The notes under the pieces were generated by a model. The model saw only the letters and a list, made by a program, of their open reading frames with translations. It was not told the DNA's origin and did not search any database. This document shows positions 35,172-43,830 of a stretch of 64,000 nucleotides of DNA, piece after piece. Positions within the stretch are counted from its first letter, which is position 1; the number at the start of each line of letters is the position of its first letter. A program made the position numbers and the translations under genes. The DNA is from an uncultured Tateyamaria sp. (GTDB taxonomy: Bacteria; Pseudomonadota; Alphaproteobacteria; Rhodobacterales; Rhodobacteraceae), in the NCBI RefSeq assembly GCF_947488715.1, contig NZ_CANLAG010000003.1:372001-436000 (forward strand), given 5' to 3'.

Positions 35172-36602
35172 TTACTCGGCCGCGATGGGTTCATAGACGG
35201 ATGCGGGCAGGTCATAGCCCCACAGACGGAAGCGTTCGGAATAGTGCGAGCGCACGCCGGTGGCGGTGAAATGACCGATGATCTTGTTGTCGGGCGTCAG
35301 GCCCACGCGCTGGAAGCGGAAGATTTCCTGCATCGAGATAACGTCGCCCTCCATCCCGGTGATCTCGGTGATCGAGGTCATACGGCGCGAGCCATCTTGC
35401 AGACGCGAAGCCTGCACGATGAGGTTCACAGCGGACGAGATTTGCGACCGCACGGCCTTGATCGGCATTTCGATACCGGCCATCGCGATCATGTTTTCCA
35501 GACGTGACACACCGTCCCGCGCCGAGTTGGCGTGGATCGTGGTCATCGATCCGTCGTGGCCGGTGTTCATGGCCTGGAGCATGTCGATGACTTCTTCGCC
35601 GCGCGTCTCGCCGACGATGATACGGTCCGGCCGCATCCGCAGGGCGTTTTTCAGACAGTCGCGGGGGGATACCTCGCCCTTGCCTTCGACGTTGGGCGGG
35701 CGGCTTTCCATCCGGCCCACGTGGGTCTGTTGCAACTGAAGTTCGGCGGTGTCTTCGATTGTCAGGATGCGTTCGGCATTGTCGATGAAGGACGACAGGG
35801 CGTTCAGCGTGGTCGTTTTACCGGAACCTGTACCGCCCGACACGATCACGTTGAGCCGTGTGGCGACGGCGGCCTGCAAATAGGCAGCCATTTCTTCGGT
35901 AAAGGCGCCGAAATTCACCAGGTCGTCGATGCCCAGCTTGTCCTTTTTGAACTTACGAATGGAGACAAGGCTGCCGTCCACCGCGATGGGCGGCACCATG
36001 GCGTTGAAACGCGAGCCGTCTTTGAGGCGGGCGTCCACATAGGGGTTGGATTCGTCGACCCGCCGACCGACCGCCGACACGATCTTGTCGATGATGCGCA
36101 ACAGGTGGCGCTCATCCTTGAACGTGATGTCCGTCAGTTGCAGTTTACCGTCGCGTTCCACAAAGATCTGTTGCGGGCCGTTGACAAGAATATCGTTGAC
36201 CGTCTCGTCCTTGAGCAAAGTCTCAAGCGGGCCGAGGCCGGTCACTTCGTCGAACAGTTCCTGGTTGAGGGTCTGGCGATCCTCGCGGTTCAGCACGATG
36301 TTCTTTTCTTCGAGAACTTCGGCGGAAATGGCGCTGATTTCCTGGCGCAGGTCCTTTTCGGTCGCCGATTCCAGCGCCGACAGGTTCAGGTTGTCCAAAA
36401 GCGCGCGATGCAGTTCGAGCTTGATCTCGCCCATCCGCTCCTTGCGCTTGCGTTCCTTGTCCAATGGCGCAACGGTCGCGGCCTTGGGCGCCGGTTTGCG
36501 TGGCGATTTGGGGGCGGCTTCTGCCTTGGGCAGTTCCGTCACCTTGGCCGCAACGGGTGCGGGCGTGGCGGCTGGTGCTGCTTTTTTGTATTTCGAAAAC
36601 AT
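35172..36602 (-). CDS. tadA: Tad pilus assembly ATPase TadA (CpaF)
   Basis: A 476-residue hexameric secretion ATPase that powers pilus assembly. The first 50 residues are Lys/Ala/Pro-rich. The all-alpha domain follows, then the RecA-like domain with Walker [10 protein letters not shown] at 256-264, the Asp box, Walker [16 protein letters not shown] and the His box [14 protein letters not shown]. Length and motif order match CpaF. cpaE lies 23 bases upstream. Downstream comes the repetitive small frame and tadB. Confidence 0.95.
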   Translation of the reverse strand: MFSKYKKAAPAATPAPVAAKVTELPKAEAAPKSPRKPAPKAATVAPLDKERKRKERMGEIKLELHRALLDNLNLSALESATEKDLRQEISAISAEVLEEKNIVLNREDRQTLNQELFDEVTGLGPLETLLKDETVNDILVNGPQQIFVERDGKLQLTDITFKDERHLLRIIDKIVSAVGRRVDESNPYVDARLKDGSRFNAMVPPIAVDGSLVSIRKFKKDKLGIDDLVNFGAFTEEMAAYLQAAVATRLNVIVSGGTGSGKTTTLNALSSFIDNAERILTIEDTAELQLQQTHVGRMESRPPNVEGKGEVSPRDCLKNALRMRPDRIIVGETRGEEVIDMLQAMNTGHDGSMTTIHANSARDGVSRLENMIAMAGIEMPIKAVRSQISSAVNLIVQASRLQDGSRRMTSITEITGMEGDVISMQEIFRFQRVGLTPDNKIIGHFTATGVRSHYSERFRLWGYDLPASVYEPIAAE

Positions 36603-36625
36603 CGAGGGACCCCCGGGTTGTCAGA

Positions 36626-37864
36626 TCAGGCCGCTTTGGCCTGGTCTTCGCTAAGTTCGTGAATGGATGCCGCCAGTTTCGCGATCTCGCGACGCAGCGG
36701 GTTTTTGGCGGCAGATGTGGCCAGCGGCAGACCGTGATCCGCGCCTTGCGTGATCGGTTTGCCGCCGTCGGGCAATTGCACCTCGATGGCGATATCCAGG
36801 CTTTCGGCCAGACGTTTGACCCGCGCCTTGCCACCCAGATCGGTGAATTTTGGCGCGCGGTTCAGCACATAGCGCAGTTTGTCGACCGGCAACTCCTCGG
36901 ATTGCAGGGCGCGTTTGAACCGCACGGTGTTTTGCGCCGAGCGCATGTCGAGCTCGAGCGTGGTGAAGTAGATGTGCGAGGAGGTCAGGATCGTTTCCGT
37001 CCATTGCACCAGCGTCGACGGCATGTCGATCACCACGTAGTCAAAATGCGCCCGTGCCATATCGACCACGCGGCCAATGTCTTCGGGTGTGATCAGGTCC
37101 AGCGGGATCATGTCGGCGGGGGCCGTCAGCACCTGCAATTTGTCCTCGAAGGTCAGCAGGGACTGGCCAAAACTGTCATCATCCATGCTTTCGGTGTCGG
37201 ACAGCATTTCGAACACGGCCTCGCGGCGCGGCAGGTCGAGATAGGTCGACGCGGAACCGAATTGCAGGTCCAGATCCAGCAGACAGACATTGGGCGTCTC
37301 GGATGGGTTCAGCAAAGCCAGTTCCCAAGCCAGATTGACGGCCAGCGTCGTTGATCCGGTGCCACCGGCTATCCCATGGGACACTAGAACGGCGCCCTGT
37401 TTGTTGGTGCCGGATTTCAGTTGCACCGCGGGTTCGGGTGCCGCGGGCTGTGGTTGCTCGGCTGCGCGCAGGCGGTCAATGGCCTGCTGCAATTCGCCCT
37501 CGGGCAGGGGGTAGGGCACAAATTCGTCTGCGCCGCGCCGCAACAACTGGTGCAGCGCCGCCGGCGTCACGTCTTCGGCAATCAGGATCACCTGGATGTC
37601 GCGTGCCTTGGCCTGGGTGATGATCTCGCCCATGAGGACCAAATTGTCCTCGTCAGCGTCATCCAGGGCGAGGGCGACAAACTCCATCGCCTCCGCTTCG
37701 GGCTGATTGAAGAATGCGAGCGCTTCGGCAAAGCCGAGATCCCCCCATGCCTCACCAAGCGCGTGTTCCATGTCTTCGATCAACAGATCGAAGTTCTGTA
37801 CATCCCGGCTGACGGTGCACGCCAAGATGGGTGCGGTGTCTGGTTGTGGCATTACGCTGCTCAT
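36626..37864 (-). CDS. cpaE: Tad pilus localisation protein TadZ/CpaE, MinD-like
   Basis: A 412-residue protein with an N-terminal receiver-like domain (about 12-135) and a C-terminal MinD/ParA-type domain. It positions the pilus machine at the pole. The P-loop region is GIAGGTGSTT at 164-173: both lysines of the canonical KGGxGKTT are replaced (A166 and S171), while the later DLDLQFGSAS and VVIDMPSTL motifs remain. Such deviant loops are known in TadZ proteins and suggest ATP binding without normal hydrolysis. A 240-base gap with a hairpin separates it from the OmpA-like gene, so it may have its own promoter. Confidence 0.9.
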   Translation of the reverse strand: MSSVMPQPDTAPILACTVSRDVQNFDLLIEDMEHALGEAWGDLGFAEALAFFNQPEAEAMEFVALALDDADEDNLVLMGEIITQAKARDIQVILIAEDVTPAALHQLLRRGADEFVPYPLPEGELQQAIDRLRAAEQPQPAAPEPAVQLKSGTNKQGAVLVSHGIAGGTGSTTLAVNLAWELALLNPSETPNVCLLDLDLQFGSASTYLDLPRREAVFEMLSDTESMDDDSFGQSLLTFEDKLQVLTAPADMIPLDLITPEDIGRVVDMARAHFDYVVIDMPSTLVQWTETILTSSHIYFTTLELDMRSAQNTVRFKRALQSEELPVDKLRYVLNRAPKFTDLGGKARVKRLAESLDIAIEVQLPDGGKPITQGADHGLPLATSAAKNPLRREIAKLAASIHELSEDQAKAA

Positions 37865-38047
37865 TGCCCACTCGTCCTTTATTCAAGGGCAGGCAGTCCT
37901 GTGCGGCGTTGGTTTCGCCTGTCCGACTGCGGTGCCCGCGCCCGGTCAAAAGTGTCCGGGCATACGTATCCTCACGGGCAGTTGTCGCAGCGAATTCAGG
38001 CGAGATTTGGGCCAAAAAACTCCAATTGTTGGGTATCTCAGAACGGT
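37865..38047 (-). promoter_or_regulatory. Probable internal promoter region of the Tad locus
   Basis: About 180 bases between the hairpin at 38048-38083 and cpaE contain no gene. A strong hairpin upstream and a GGACGA ribosome site downstream make an internal promoter for cpaE-tadA-tadBC likely; no clear -35/-10 pair was recognised. Confidence 0.35.
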
Positions 38048-38083
38048 AAAGGGCGCACAGACAGGATTGTCCGCGCGCCCTTT
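38048..38083 (-). terminator. Hairpin inside the Tad locus, after the OmpA-like gene
   Basis: A nine-base stem (38048-38056 with 38075-38083) with a further inner pairing GACA/TGTC. It lies 20 bases after the stop of the OmpA-like gene. The T-run is weak, so it may attenuate instead of fully stop transcription. Confidence 0.6.
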
Positions 38084-38103
38084 GAAGAATTTTCAGGTTG
38101 TTA

Positions 38104-38769
38104 TTACTGTTCTGTCCGCAAATCCGACCCGACAATACCGCTGAGCTGGCTGGGTGCCTCGCCCGACTTGATATAGTCACGATAGATGATCTGGGCGTAC
38201 TTGCCGTCCAGCACGGTGGGATGCGATTTCACAAAACCGCTCACTTCGGTGACGGTGCGGCGATTGCGGCGCTCGCGCCCTTGGGTCACGATCAATGGCT
38301 GGGTCTCACCAAAAGAGGCGACAGCCTCAAGGCGCGTCCGGCTGATGCCGCGGGTGCTGAGGTAATGAACAACCGCATTTGCACGCGCGAGGCCCAGACG
38401 TTTGTTATAGCCCGACGATCCAACCGCATCCGTATGCCCATAGACCCGGAACCGGATTTCAGGGAACTGACGGATCCATTGTGCCTGCTGGTTCAACGCG
38501 TCACGTGCGCCCGCGTCCAGCGTGGACGAGTTGAAGGCGAAATTGACAGTCGTGATCACCTCAGAGGCGAACCGATTGGCCAAATCAAAGGTATATTGGC
38601 GTTCGCCGGTCAGAATCAGCGTGTTGTTCGCCGTGGCGTTGCCAAACTGGCCCGTATCCACCAGCGAACCCGCCTCGCGGTAGAACTGGGTATAGACCGG
38701 GTCGCTGGACGGGCCGCACGCCGAAAGCGCGAGACTGCTTGCCAATGCGACGGAAATGATCGGTTTCAT
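38104..38769 (-). CDS. OmpA-family lipoprotein of the Tad locus
   Basis: A 221-residue lipoprotein (lipobox ALSAC, C18) with an OmpA-like peptidoglycan-binding domain in its C-terminal half: FAFNSSTLDAGARDALNQ, RVYGHTDAVGSSGYNKRLGLARANAVV and RNRRTV. CpaD-like or OmpA-like lipoproteins occupy this place in alphaproteobacterial Tad loci, between secretin and CpaE, and probably anchor the secretin to the cell wall. The ATG at 38769 gives the signal peptide; the frame extending upstream overlaps the secretin gene and is discarded. Confidence 0.87.
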   Translation of the reverse strand: MKPIISVALASSLALSACGPSSDPVYTQFYREAGSLVDTGQFGNATANNTLILTGERQYTFDLANRFASEVITTVNFAFNSSTLDAGARDALNQQAQWIRQFPEIRFRVYGHTDAVGSSGYNKRLGLARANAVVHYLSTRGISRTRLEAVASFGETQPLIVTQGRERRNRRTVTEVSGFVKSHPTVLDGKYAQIIYRDYIKSGEAPSQLSGIVGSDLRTEQ

Positions 38770-38779
38770 GACCCTGTCC

Positions 38780-40210
38780 TTAATCCAACACGTAGCCATA
38801 TGAGCCGGAGAAGTCCTGTTTGGCAACCTCGCCTGCGGCACCTTGGCGGGGGGTGCGTGTCCCGGCGGCGGTGCGGCCATAGAGGAAGAGGTCTTTTTCG
38901 GTCGGTGGTTTGATACGATCGGTGGGCAGCGCCAACACATCGCCACGAACAGGCGACACGAGGTGTGCAGTGATGATGATCACCAATTCCGTCTGATTCC
39001 GCTGGTATGACGCCGACCGGAAGAGCGCGCCAAGCACCGGAACATCGCCCAACCAGGGCAACTGACTGGAATTGTCATCGAAGTTGTCTTCGAGCAGGCC
39101 CGCGATGGCAAAGCTCTCGCCGTCGCGCATCTCAACCGTGGTCGATGTTTCGCGGCGCGAGAAGGCGTCGATTTCGAACCCGTTCACGGCAAAACCGTTT
39201 GTTGGGTCAATGGCCGATACCGCGGCCTCAAGCTCGAGGTTGATCAGATCCTTGTCCACCACGCGGGGGATAAAGTTCAGCTCGATCCCGAACGGTTTGA
39301 ATTCGATGGTGATAACACCGTTATCCTGGCTGACCGGGACGGGGTATTCGCCACCCGCAAGGAATTTCGCCTCTTGGCCGGACAGAGCCACCAGGTTCGG
39401 TTCGGCCAAAGTGCGCACAACGCCTTTGGTTTCAAGGGCTTCTAGGAGAAGACCGACCTGTGTGTTGCCCGCGTTAAAGCCAAAAAGGATGGCACCCGCG
39501 TTCTCGTTTACGCCCGGAATGTTACCGCCAAGGCTGTTTGCGACACCACCGGAGGAGTTGGTCGTGCCTGTGCCCGCGTTCACGCCCACGTCACCCGAAA
39601 AGATCGATCCGTTGAGCGACAGCGACGAGCTGAGCGATTTGGAAACTGTGCGGTTCATCTCGGCAAAGCGCACTTTGAGCATGACCTGTTGCACGCCACC
39701 GACGCTCATCAGGTTGGACACGCGGCCCTCTGCGTAGCGTTCGGCCAAATCCAGCGCGCGCTGCAGACGTGCGGTCGATGACACGACGCCCGACAGGACG
39801 ATCCCGTCATTGGCGGTGCGCACTTCGATCTTCTCGCCGGGCAGGATTTGCCGCAGGCGTTCCTTGAACTCGGAGATATCGGCCGCGACCCGGACGTTTA
39901 CGTTGGTGATCAGGCGGCCATTGGCATCCAGAAGGGTCAGGGTGGTGAGACCCGGCGCCTTGCCCAACACGTAAATGGTGCGATCACTCAGCGAAGAAAT
40001 ATCTGCAATCGCGGGGTTCGCGATGCTGAGTTCCGCAAAGGGTGTGTCGCTTTCGACCACCACGGCCCGGTTCATGGGCACGCTGAGCGTTGATTCGGTT
40101 GCCTTTCGCACCACGCGCAGATTGTCCGCCTGTGCAGAGGACAGCGCCAATGGGCTTACAGCAAGAGACAGCCCAAGCAGGGCCGCTTTGAAAATTCCGT
40201 CAATGTTCAT
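38780..40210 (-). CDS. cpaC: Tad pilus secretin RcpA/CpaC
   Basis: A 476-residue outer-membrane secretin through which the Flp pilus leaves the cell. A signal peptide (about 1-29, ending SSAQA) precedes the pilus-assembly N domain (ESTLSVPMNRAVVVESDTPFAELSIANPAIADI), a BON-like segment, and the secretin domain (VRTLAEPNLVALSGQEAKFLAGGEYPVPV ... VPVLGALFRS). The ATG at 40210 is selected for its signal peptide. It follows cpaB after a 220-base gap with a hairpin at 40381-40407. Confidence 0.94.
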   Translation of the reverse strand: MNIDGIFKAALLGLSLAVSPLALSSAQADNLRVVRKATESTLSVPMNRAVVVESDTPFAELSIANPAIADISSLSDRTIYVLGKAPGLTTLTLLDANGRLITNVNVRVAADISEFKERLRQILPGEKIEVRTANDGIVLSGVVSSTARLQRALDLAERYAEGRVSNLMSVGGVQQVMLKVRFAEMNRTVSKSLSSSLSLNGSIFSGDVGVNAGTGTTNSSGGVANSLGGNIPGVNENAGAILFGFNAGNTQVGLLLEALETKGVVRTLAEPNLVALSGQEAKFLAGGEYPVPVSQDNGVITIEFKPFGIELNFIPRVVDKDLINLELEAAVSAIDPTNGFAVNGFEIDAFSRRETSTTVEMRDGESFAIAGLLEDNFDDNSSQLPWLGDVPVLGALFRSASYQRNQTELVIIITAHLVSPVRGDVLALPTDRIKPPTEKDLFLYGRTAAGTRTPRQGAAGEVAKQDFSGSYGYVLD

Positions 40211-40380
40211 GTGACCTGCCTTTTTGATCACGCCTCGGTGTCGGGTCTTATTGCCCGCGATGGTATGGGTCTTGGTGCCCACGATTTGCGACACTGTGCG
40301 GCAATTCCGAATTTTTTGCAAGAATCAATAGGTTCAGCCAGATTTTTTATGTGGACAACTGGCAACAGCCAAACGCGAAA

Positions 40381-40407
40381 CCGGCGCCACCCGTGGGGTG
40401 ACGCCGG
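40381..40407 (-). terminator. Hairpin after cpaB
   Basis: A 12-base stem with one mismatch (40381-40392 with 40396-40407), followed in the direction of transcription by TTTCGCGTTT. It lies between cpaB and the secretin gene and could reduce read-through. Confidence 0.65.
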
Positions 40408-40432
40408 AAGTAAGGTGTTGAAAATTCTGCGC

Positions 40433-41290
40433 TCAGTTGGTGCAGGGGATCGGGATCTCGACCACTTCGGCACCACGACGTGTGCGGATCGAACAGGTCT
40501 TCTCTTCTTCGATTTCCACCTTGACGGCCTTGCTTTCGATGCCCAGCAGCGACCGCTGATCGACCTCGATTGCGCCTGCGACGGTGTCATCTTCGGCACC
40601 AACCAATGACAGAGACAAACGTCCCGTCGACTGGGCTTGAGCCAGTGCTGCCACCTGAGCCGGGGCAACCGCAACAGTTACAGTCTGCGCGATGATTGCG
40701 CCGTCCAGGTCGCCAGCGGCGTTCTGGTCGATGGCGATCAGTTTGATGCCAGGCTGAATCAGCTTGGTCACGTCGCCACGGTCCTGGCTCAGCGATTGAT
40801 CCACGCGGCCGGTCCAGTAGACGTCAACCCGGTCGCCCGGACGCAGGAAGCCAGATACGCCCGACGCCACGTCGACCTTGATCGCAAAGGCACGCATGCC
40901 GCGTTCGAGACGCGATGTCAGGCCAGCCTCTTCGCCGGGTTCAGTGACTTTGACGGCCAGCACGGCCTCGTCCTTTTCCATGGATCGCAAAACCACACGG
41001 GCCTCGGTCACACCTTCGGCGAAGATGGGGTTATCTTCGGTAAACGCCCCTTCAGGGATGGCGTTTTCGGGCCAGTCGACCGTCCGCACGTCTTCCATGG
41101 TCAACGCCTCGCCGTATTTCAACGGGCGTTCCGCCACATAGACAGGGATGGTTGGCACGATCTTTTCACGCTGGGCCCGTTCCTTGGCCAGCGCGGTTTG
41201 ATATTGCCCGATGTAATTCTTGGCCATGTACACGGCACCACCGGCCAGGGCGATCCCAGCAAGCAATACCAATCCAAATACCATACGCAT
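40433..41290 (-). CDS. cpaB: Flp pilus assembly protein RcpC/CpaB
   Basis: A 285-residue periplasmic protein anchored by an N-terminal helix (about 3-22). The SAF domain is clear (YVAERPLKYGEALTMEDVRTVDWPENAIPEGAF), followed by the RcpC region with GMRAFAIKVDVASGVSGFLRPGDRVDVYW. It supports the secretin, perhaps by contacting peptidoglycan. The ATG at 41290 has GAGG eight bases upstream. It lies downstream of the second Flp pilin gene, behind a terminator, so either read-through or its own promoter drives it. Confidence 0.92.
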   Translation of the reverse strand: MRMVFGLVLLAGIALAGGAVYMAKNYIGQYQTALAKERAQREKIVPTIPVYVAERPLKYGEALTMEDVRTVDWPENAIPEGAFTEDNPIFAEGVTEARVVLRSMEKDEAVLAVKVTEPGEEAGLTSRLERGMRAFAIKVDVASGVSGFLRPGDRVDVYWTGRVDQSLSQDRGDVTKLIQPGIKLIAIDQNAAGDLDGAIIAQTVTVAVAPAQVAALAQAQSTGRLSLSLVGAEDDTVAGAIEVDQRSLLGIESKAVKVEIEEEKTCSIRTRRGAEVVEIPIPCTN

Positions 41291-41429
41291 TTCAGCACCT
41301 CTTTGTTGGGCCCTTGCACCGGTAGGGTGGGGGCCTCTCGCGATTGTTTTGTCATTGGAATGTGGCGATTTCAGGGAGCGGGTGGGGTCGCTCTGGGGCA
41401 ATCCACATTCAGAACCACCAAGACACGCG

Positions 41430-41451
41430 AAAACCCCGGCGGGACCGGGGT
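41430..41451 (-). terminator. Intrinsic terminator after the 58-residue Flp pilin
   Basis: A seven-base stem (41433-41439 with 41445-41451) followed in the minus direction by TTTT. It would let pilin transcripts end before the assembly genes. Confidence 0.8.
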
Positions 41452-41489
41452 GTTCGCAGTATCACATTTACTGTGTCAGCCTGATGAAA

Positions 41490-41666
41490 TCAGAACGACC
41501 AGTTGGTCATGAATTCCTCGACACCGGCGGAGACGCCGACAGAACCATTCGTGAGTGCAAGGACAAGGGCCACGGCCAGAGCGACCACTGCCGCTGTCAG
41601 GACAACCCAATCCACGGTGACGGCACCGCTGTCGTCGCGCAAGAAACTGTTGAAAAATTTTCTCAT
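41490..41666 (-). CDS. Flp family type IVb pilin, second copy
   Basis: A 58-residue prepilin. A short charged leader MRKFFNSFLRDDSG is followed by the hydrophobic pilin helix AVTVDWVVLTAAVVALAVALVLAL and a short tail ending WSF. Prepilin peptidase should cut after G14. At mature positions 5 and 6 it has Asp-Trp where classical Flp pilins have Glu-Tyr. An AGAGG site precedes the ATG at 41666. It is about 53% identical by eye to the pilin encoded just upstream and is followed by a terminator. Confidence 0.85.
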   Translation of the reverse strand: MRKFFNSFLRDDSGAVTVDWVVLTAAVVALAVALVLALTNGSVGVSAGVEEFMTNWSF

Positions 41667-41713
41667 CTTTAACCTCTACTCAAAGGCCACGTGACGACCA
41701 TTGTGATAAACAA

Positions 41714-41745
41714 GGGGGCCGCGCCCGTGTGCGGTCGCGGCCCCC
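41714..41745 (-). terminator. Hairpin between the two pilin genes
   Basis: A ten-base GC stem (41714-41723 with 41736-41745) followed on the minus strand by TTGTTTATC. It should end most transcripts after the first pilin gene, making that product the major one. Confidence 0.78.
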
Positions 41746-41775
41746 AGTTAGCTTTCGCTGTCAGATCAGACCAAC

Positions 41776-41955
41776 TTAGTTAGGGTCTTGAGCCTGCAGG
41801 AACACGTCTGTGTCGGCTGTCAGCTCGGTGGCACCTGTTTCGATCGAGGTGTAAGCTGCAACGGCCAGGCCAACCACGGCTGCGGTCAGAACAACCCAGT
41901 CAACAGTCACGGCGCCGTTTTCGTCTTTGCGGAAGTTTTTGATGAACTTGATCAT
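41776..41955 (-). CDS. Flp family type IVb pilin, first copy
   Basis: A 59-residue prepilin and the first gene of the Tad locus. The leader MIKFIKNFRKDENG is basic and ends in the G14 cleavage residue; the mature chain starts AVTVDWVVLTAAVVGLAVAAYTS and ends with an acidic tail (TADTDVFLQAQDPN). Again Asp-Trp replaces the usual Glu-Tyr at mature positions 5-6. The strong GGAGG ribosome site, first position and the hairpin right after it indicate the major pilin. Confidence 0.88.
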   Translation of the reverse strand: MIKFIKNFRKDENGAVTVDWVVLTAAVVGLAVAAYTSIETGATELTADTDVFLQAQDPN

Positions 41956-42328
41956 GATAGTGTCCCTCCAAAGGATCAGTAGATTTTGCGTTTCAACCTC
42001 GTCGTCCGTAGTGTGGGCCGCTCTCTCTCTTTGGCCCGTGTCCGACTTGGTATGACGCTATATAGCCGTCTGATTGGGGCATGAATTTGGCGGCAAATTG
42101 GGCTTTTCACGTCCGCATCAGAAAAATCCGTCCAAAGCCTTCAAGGTGCTGAAAACAAAAGAAAAGAGACGTGAATAAAATTTTAGAGAGTGCAATTTTC
42201 TTCAAAGCGGGTGGCAAATATGGCGATATCGCCATGTTTGAGAGCGCAAATGCTGGCTTGAGACGGCTTTTTTTGCGATAATTCCTGCAGATCGGTCAAA
42301 GAACCGGTGCCTCAGGCGAGCAGAAACC
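41956..42328. promoter_or_regulatory. Divergent promoter region of the Tad locus and lytic transglycosylase gene
   Basis: About 370 bases without a gene, markedly A/T-rich between 42100 and 42260. It contains GCTATATAG at about 42056-42064 (a possible -10 for the pilin, minus strand) and a near-perfect 26-base palindrome at 42215-42240. Both flanking genes are transcribed away from it. Confidence 0.55.
42215..42240. promoter_or_regulatory. 26-base near-perfect palindrome, candidate operator
   Basis: The core ATGGCGATATCGCCAT (42220-42235) is a perfect 16-base palindrome; the outer CAAA/TTTG arms extend it to 12 of 13 paired positions. It lies about 90 bases before the lytic transglycosylase start and 260 bases before the first pilin. 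No known regulator consensus was recognised. Confidence 0.6.
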
Positions 42329-43135
42329 ATGAAAACCTTTTGCCTTGCCGGTCTTTTGGCCGTCTCAGTGTGCGTATCGCCCTTGGCAGCGCAGGATCCG
42401 CCCCCGTTCAAGGATTTTTCCGCCAAGCGGGTCAAACCGCCCAAGGCTGGAACCAAGAAGCGCATTACCATTCAGATTGACCCGGCAGCCCAAGAGCCTG
42501 CACCGGCTGCGCGCGATGTGGCACAGGCCCCGACAGCGGCGGCACCGGCCACGCGGTTTGATTGGTTCTGGAATGATGTGTCCCCGGATATCAACGACGC
42601 AGGCCCTGGCCGTTTGGATGTGGCCATGCGCGCGCTGGCGCGGTCCGAAGCGCCGGTTCCCGTGCCACGCTTGCAGCAGATGCAAACATTGGCGCAGGCG
42701 CACGGTATCGACATTCTCAAGGCGACCATCGGTACAGACGTATCCCCGGCTTTGGTCTTGGCGGTGATCATGGTGGAATCCGGTGGACGGGTTGACGCGG
42801 TCAGCGGCGCGGGCGCGCAAGGGTTGATGCAGTTGATCCCAGACACCGCGGATAGGTTTGGCGTCACCGACAGTTTTGAACCTGCGCAGAACATTGCGGG
42901 CGGGGTCAAATACCTGGATTGGCTGATGGGCCAGTTTGACCGCGATCCGATGCTGGTCCTCGCCGGATACAATGCGGGTGAGGGTTCAGTGCGCAAACAT
43001 CAGGGTGTGCCACCCTTTGCGGAGACGCGGGACTATATCCCCAAAGTGCTGGCGACGTTCCAACTGGCGCGGGGGCTGTGCATCACGCCGCCCGAACTGG
43101 TGACTGATGGCTGTGTTTTTGCAGCGCTGAATTGA
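42329..43135 (+). CDS. Lytic transglycosylase, SLT family
   Basis: A 268-residue exported peptidoglycan-cleaving enzyme. A signal peptide (1-21, ending PLAAQ) and a Pro/Ala-rich linker precede the SLT domain: ALVLAVIMVESGGRVDAVSGAGAQGLMQLIPDTADRFGV, with E150 as catalytic acid, then AGGVKYLDWLMGQF and LAGYNAGEGSV. It makes 1,6-anhydro ends and can open the wall for envelope machines. Its position, divergent from the Tad pilins across a shared promoter region, suggests it serves pilus insertion; this is inference. Confidence 0.9.
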   Translation: MKTFCLAGLLAVSVCVSPLAAQDPPPFKDFSAKRVKPPKAGTKKRITIQIDPAAQEPAPAARDVAQAPTAAAPATRFDWFWNDVSPDINDAGPGRLDVAMRALARSEAPVPVPRLQQMQTLAQAHGIDILKATIGTDVSPALVLAVIMVESGGRVDAVSGAGAQGLMQLIPDTADRFGVTDSFEPAQNIAGGVKYLDWLMGQFDRDPMLVLAGYNAGEGSVRKHQGVPPFAETRDYIPKVLATFQLARGLCITPPELVTDGCVFAALN

Positions 43136-43139
43136 AGAA

Positions 43140-43169
43140 GGCGGCGGGTTCGCTCTGAACCACGCCGCC
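43140..43169. terminator. Hairpin between convergent genes
   Basis: An 11-base stem with one bulged A (43140-43150 with 43158-43169) between the lytic transglycosylase (+) and scoB (-). GC-rich, weak T-run. Confidence 0.7.
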
Positions 43170-43194
43170 TGTTCCACATTTACAGTGTTTGCGC

Positions 43195-43821
43195 TCAGAC
43201 GATGGTCGCCTGTGTGGCGGCGCGCAATTCGTCTTCGCTCACGCCATCGGCCGTCTCGACGATCTTCAGGCCACCTTCGACCACGTCCAGCACGCCAAGA
43301 TTGGTGATGATACGGTCCACAACGCCTTTGCCTGTCAAAGGCAGCGTGCATTCCGTCAGCACCTTGCTGTCGCCGTGTTTGTTGGTGTGATCCATGACCA
43401 CGACCACACGGCCCACACCTGCCACCAGATCCATCGCGCCGCCCATGCCCTTGACCAGCTTGCCGGGGATCATCCAGTTGGCAAGGTCACCGTTTTGCGC
43501 AACTTCCATTGCACCGAGGATCGCCATTGCGATCTTGCCGCCACGGATCATGCCAAAGCTTTGGGCGCTGTCAAAATAGGCGGTCTGCGGCAGTTCGGTG
43601 ATTGTCTGCTTGCCCGCGTTGATCAGGTCAGCGTCTTCGGTGCCTTCGACCGGAAAGGGGCCCATGCCCAACATGCCGTTTTCAGATTGCAGCGTCACCT
43701 CGATCCCCTCGGGGATATAGTTCGACACCAGAGTCGGAATGCCGATCCCGAGATTGACGTACCAGCCGTCTTCGAGTTCTTGCGCAGCACGCGCGGCCAT
43801 TTGGTTGCGATCCCAGGGCAT
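43195..43821 (-). CDS. scoB: 3-oxoacid CoA-transferase subunit B
   Basis: A 208-residue subunit of the heterodimeric CoA-transferase that moves CoA from succinyl-CoA to acetoacetate (or a similar 3-oxo acid). The catalytic glutamate is E47 in [24 protein letters not shown] and [19 protein letters not shown] are typical. Its partner subunit is encoded 1050 bases upstream, beyond a LOV kinase-like gene; all three lie on one strand with gaps of 9-11 bases, so they form one operon. The A and B genes normally touch one another, which makes the insertion notable. Confidence 0.93.
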   Translation of the reverse strand: MPWDRNQMAARAAQELEDGWYVNLGIGIPTLVSNYIPEGIEVTLQSENGMLGMGPFPVEGTEDADLINAGKQTITELPQTAYFDSAQSFGMIRGGKIAMAILGAMEVAQNGDLANWMIPGKLVKGMGGAMDLVAGVGRVVVVMDHTNKHGDSKVLTECTLPLTGKGVVDRIITNLGVLDVVEGGLKIVETADGVSEDELRAATQATIV

Positions 43822-43830
43822 CGGTCTTCC

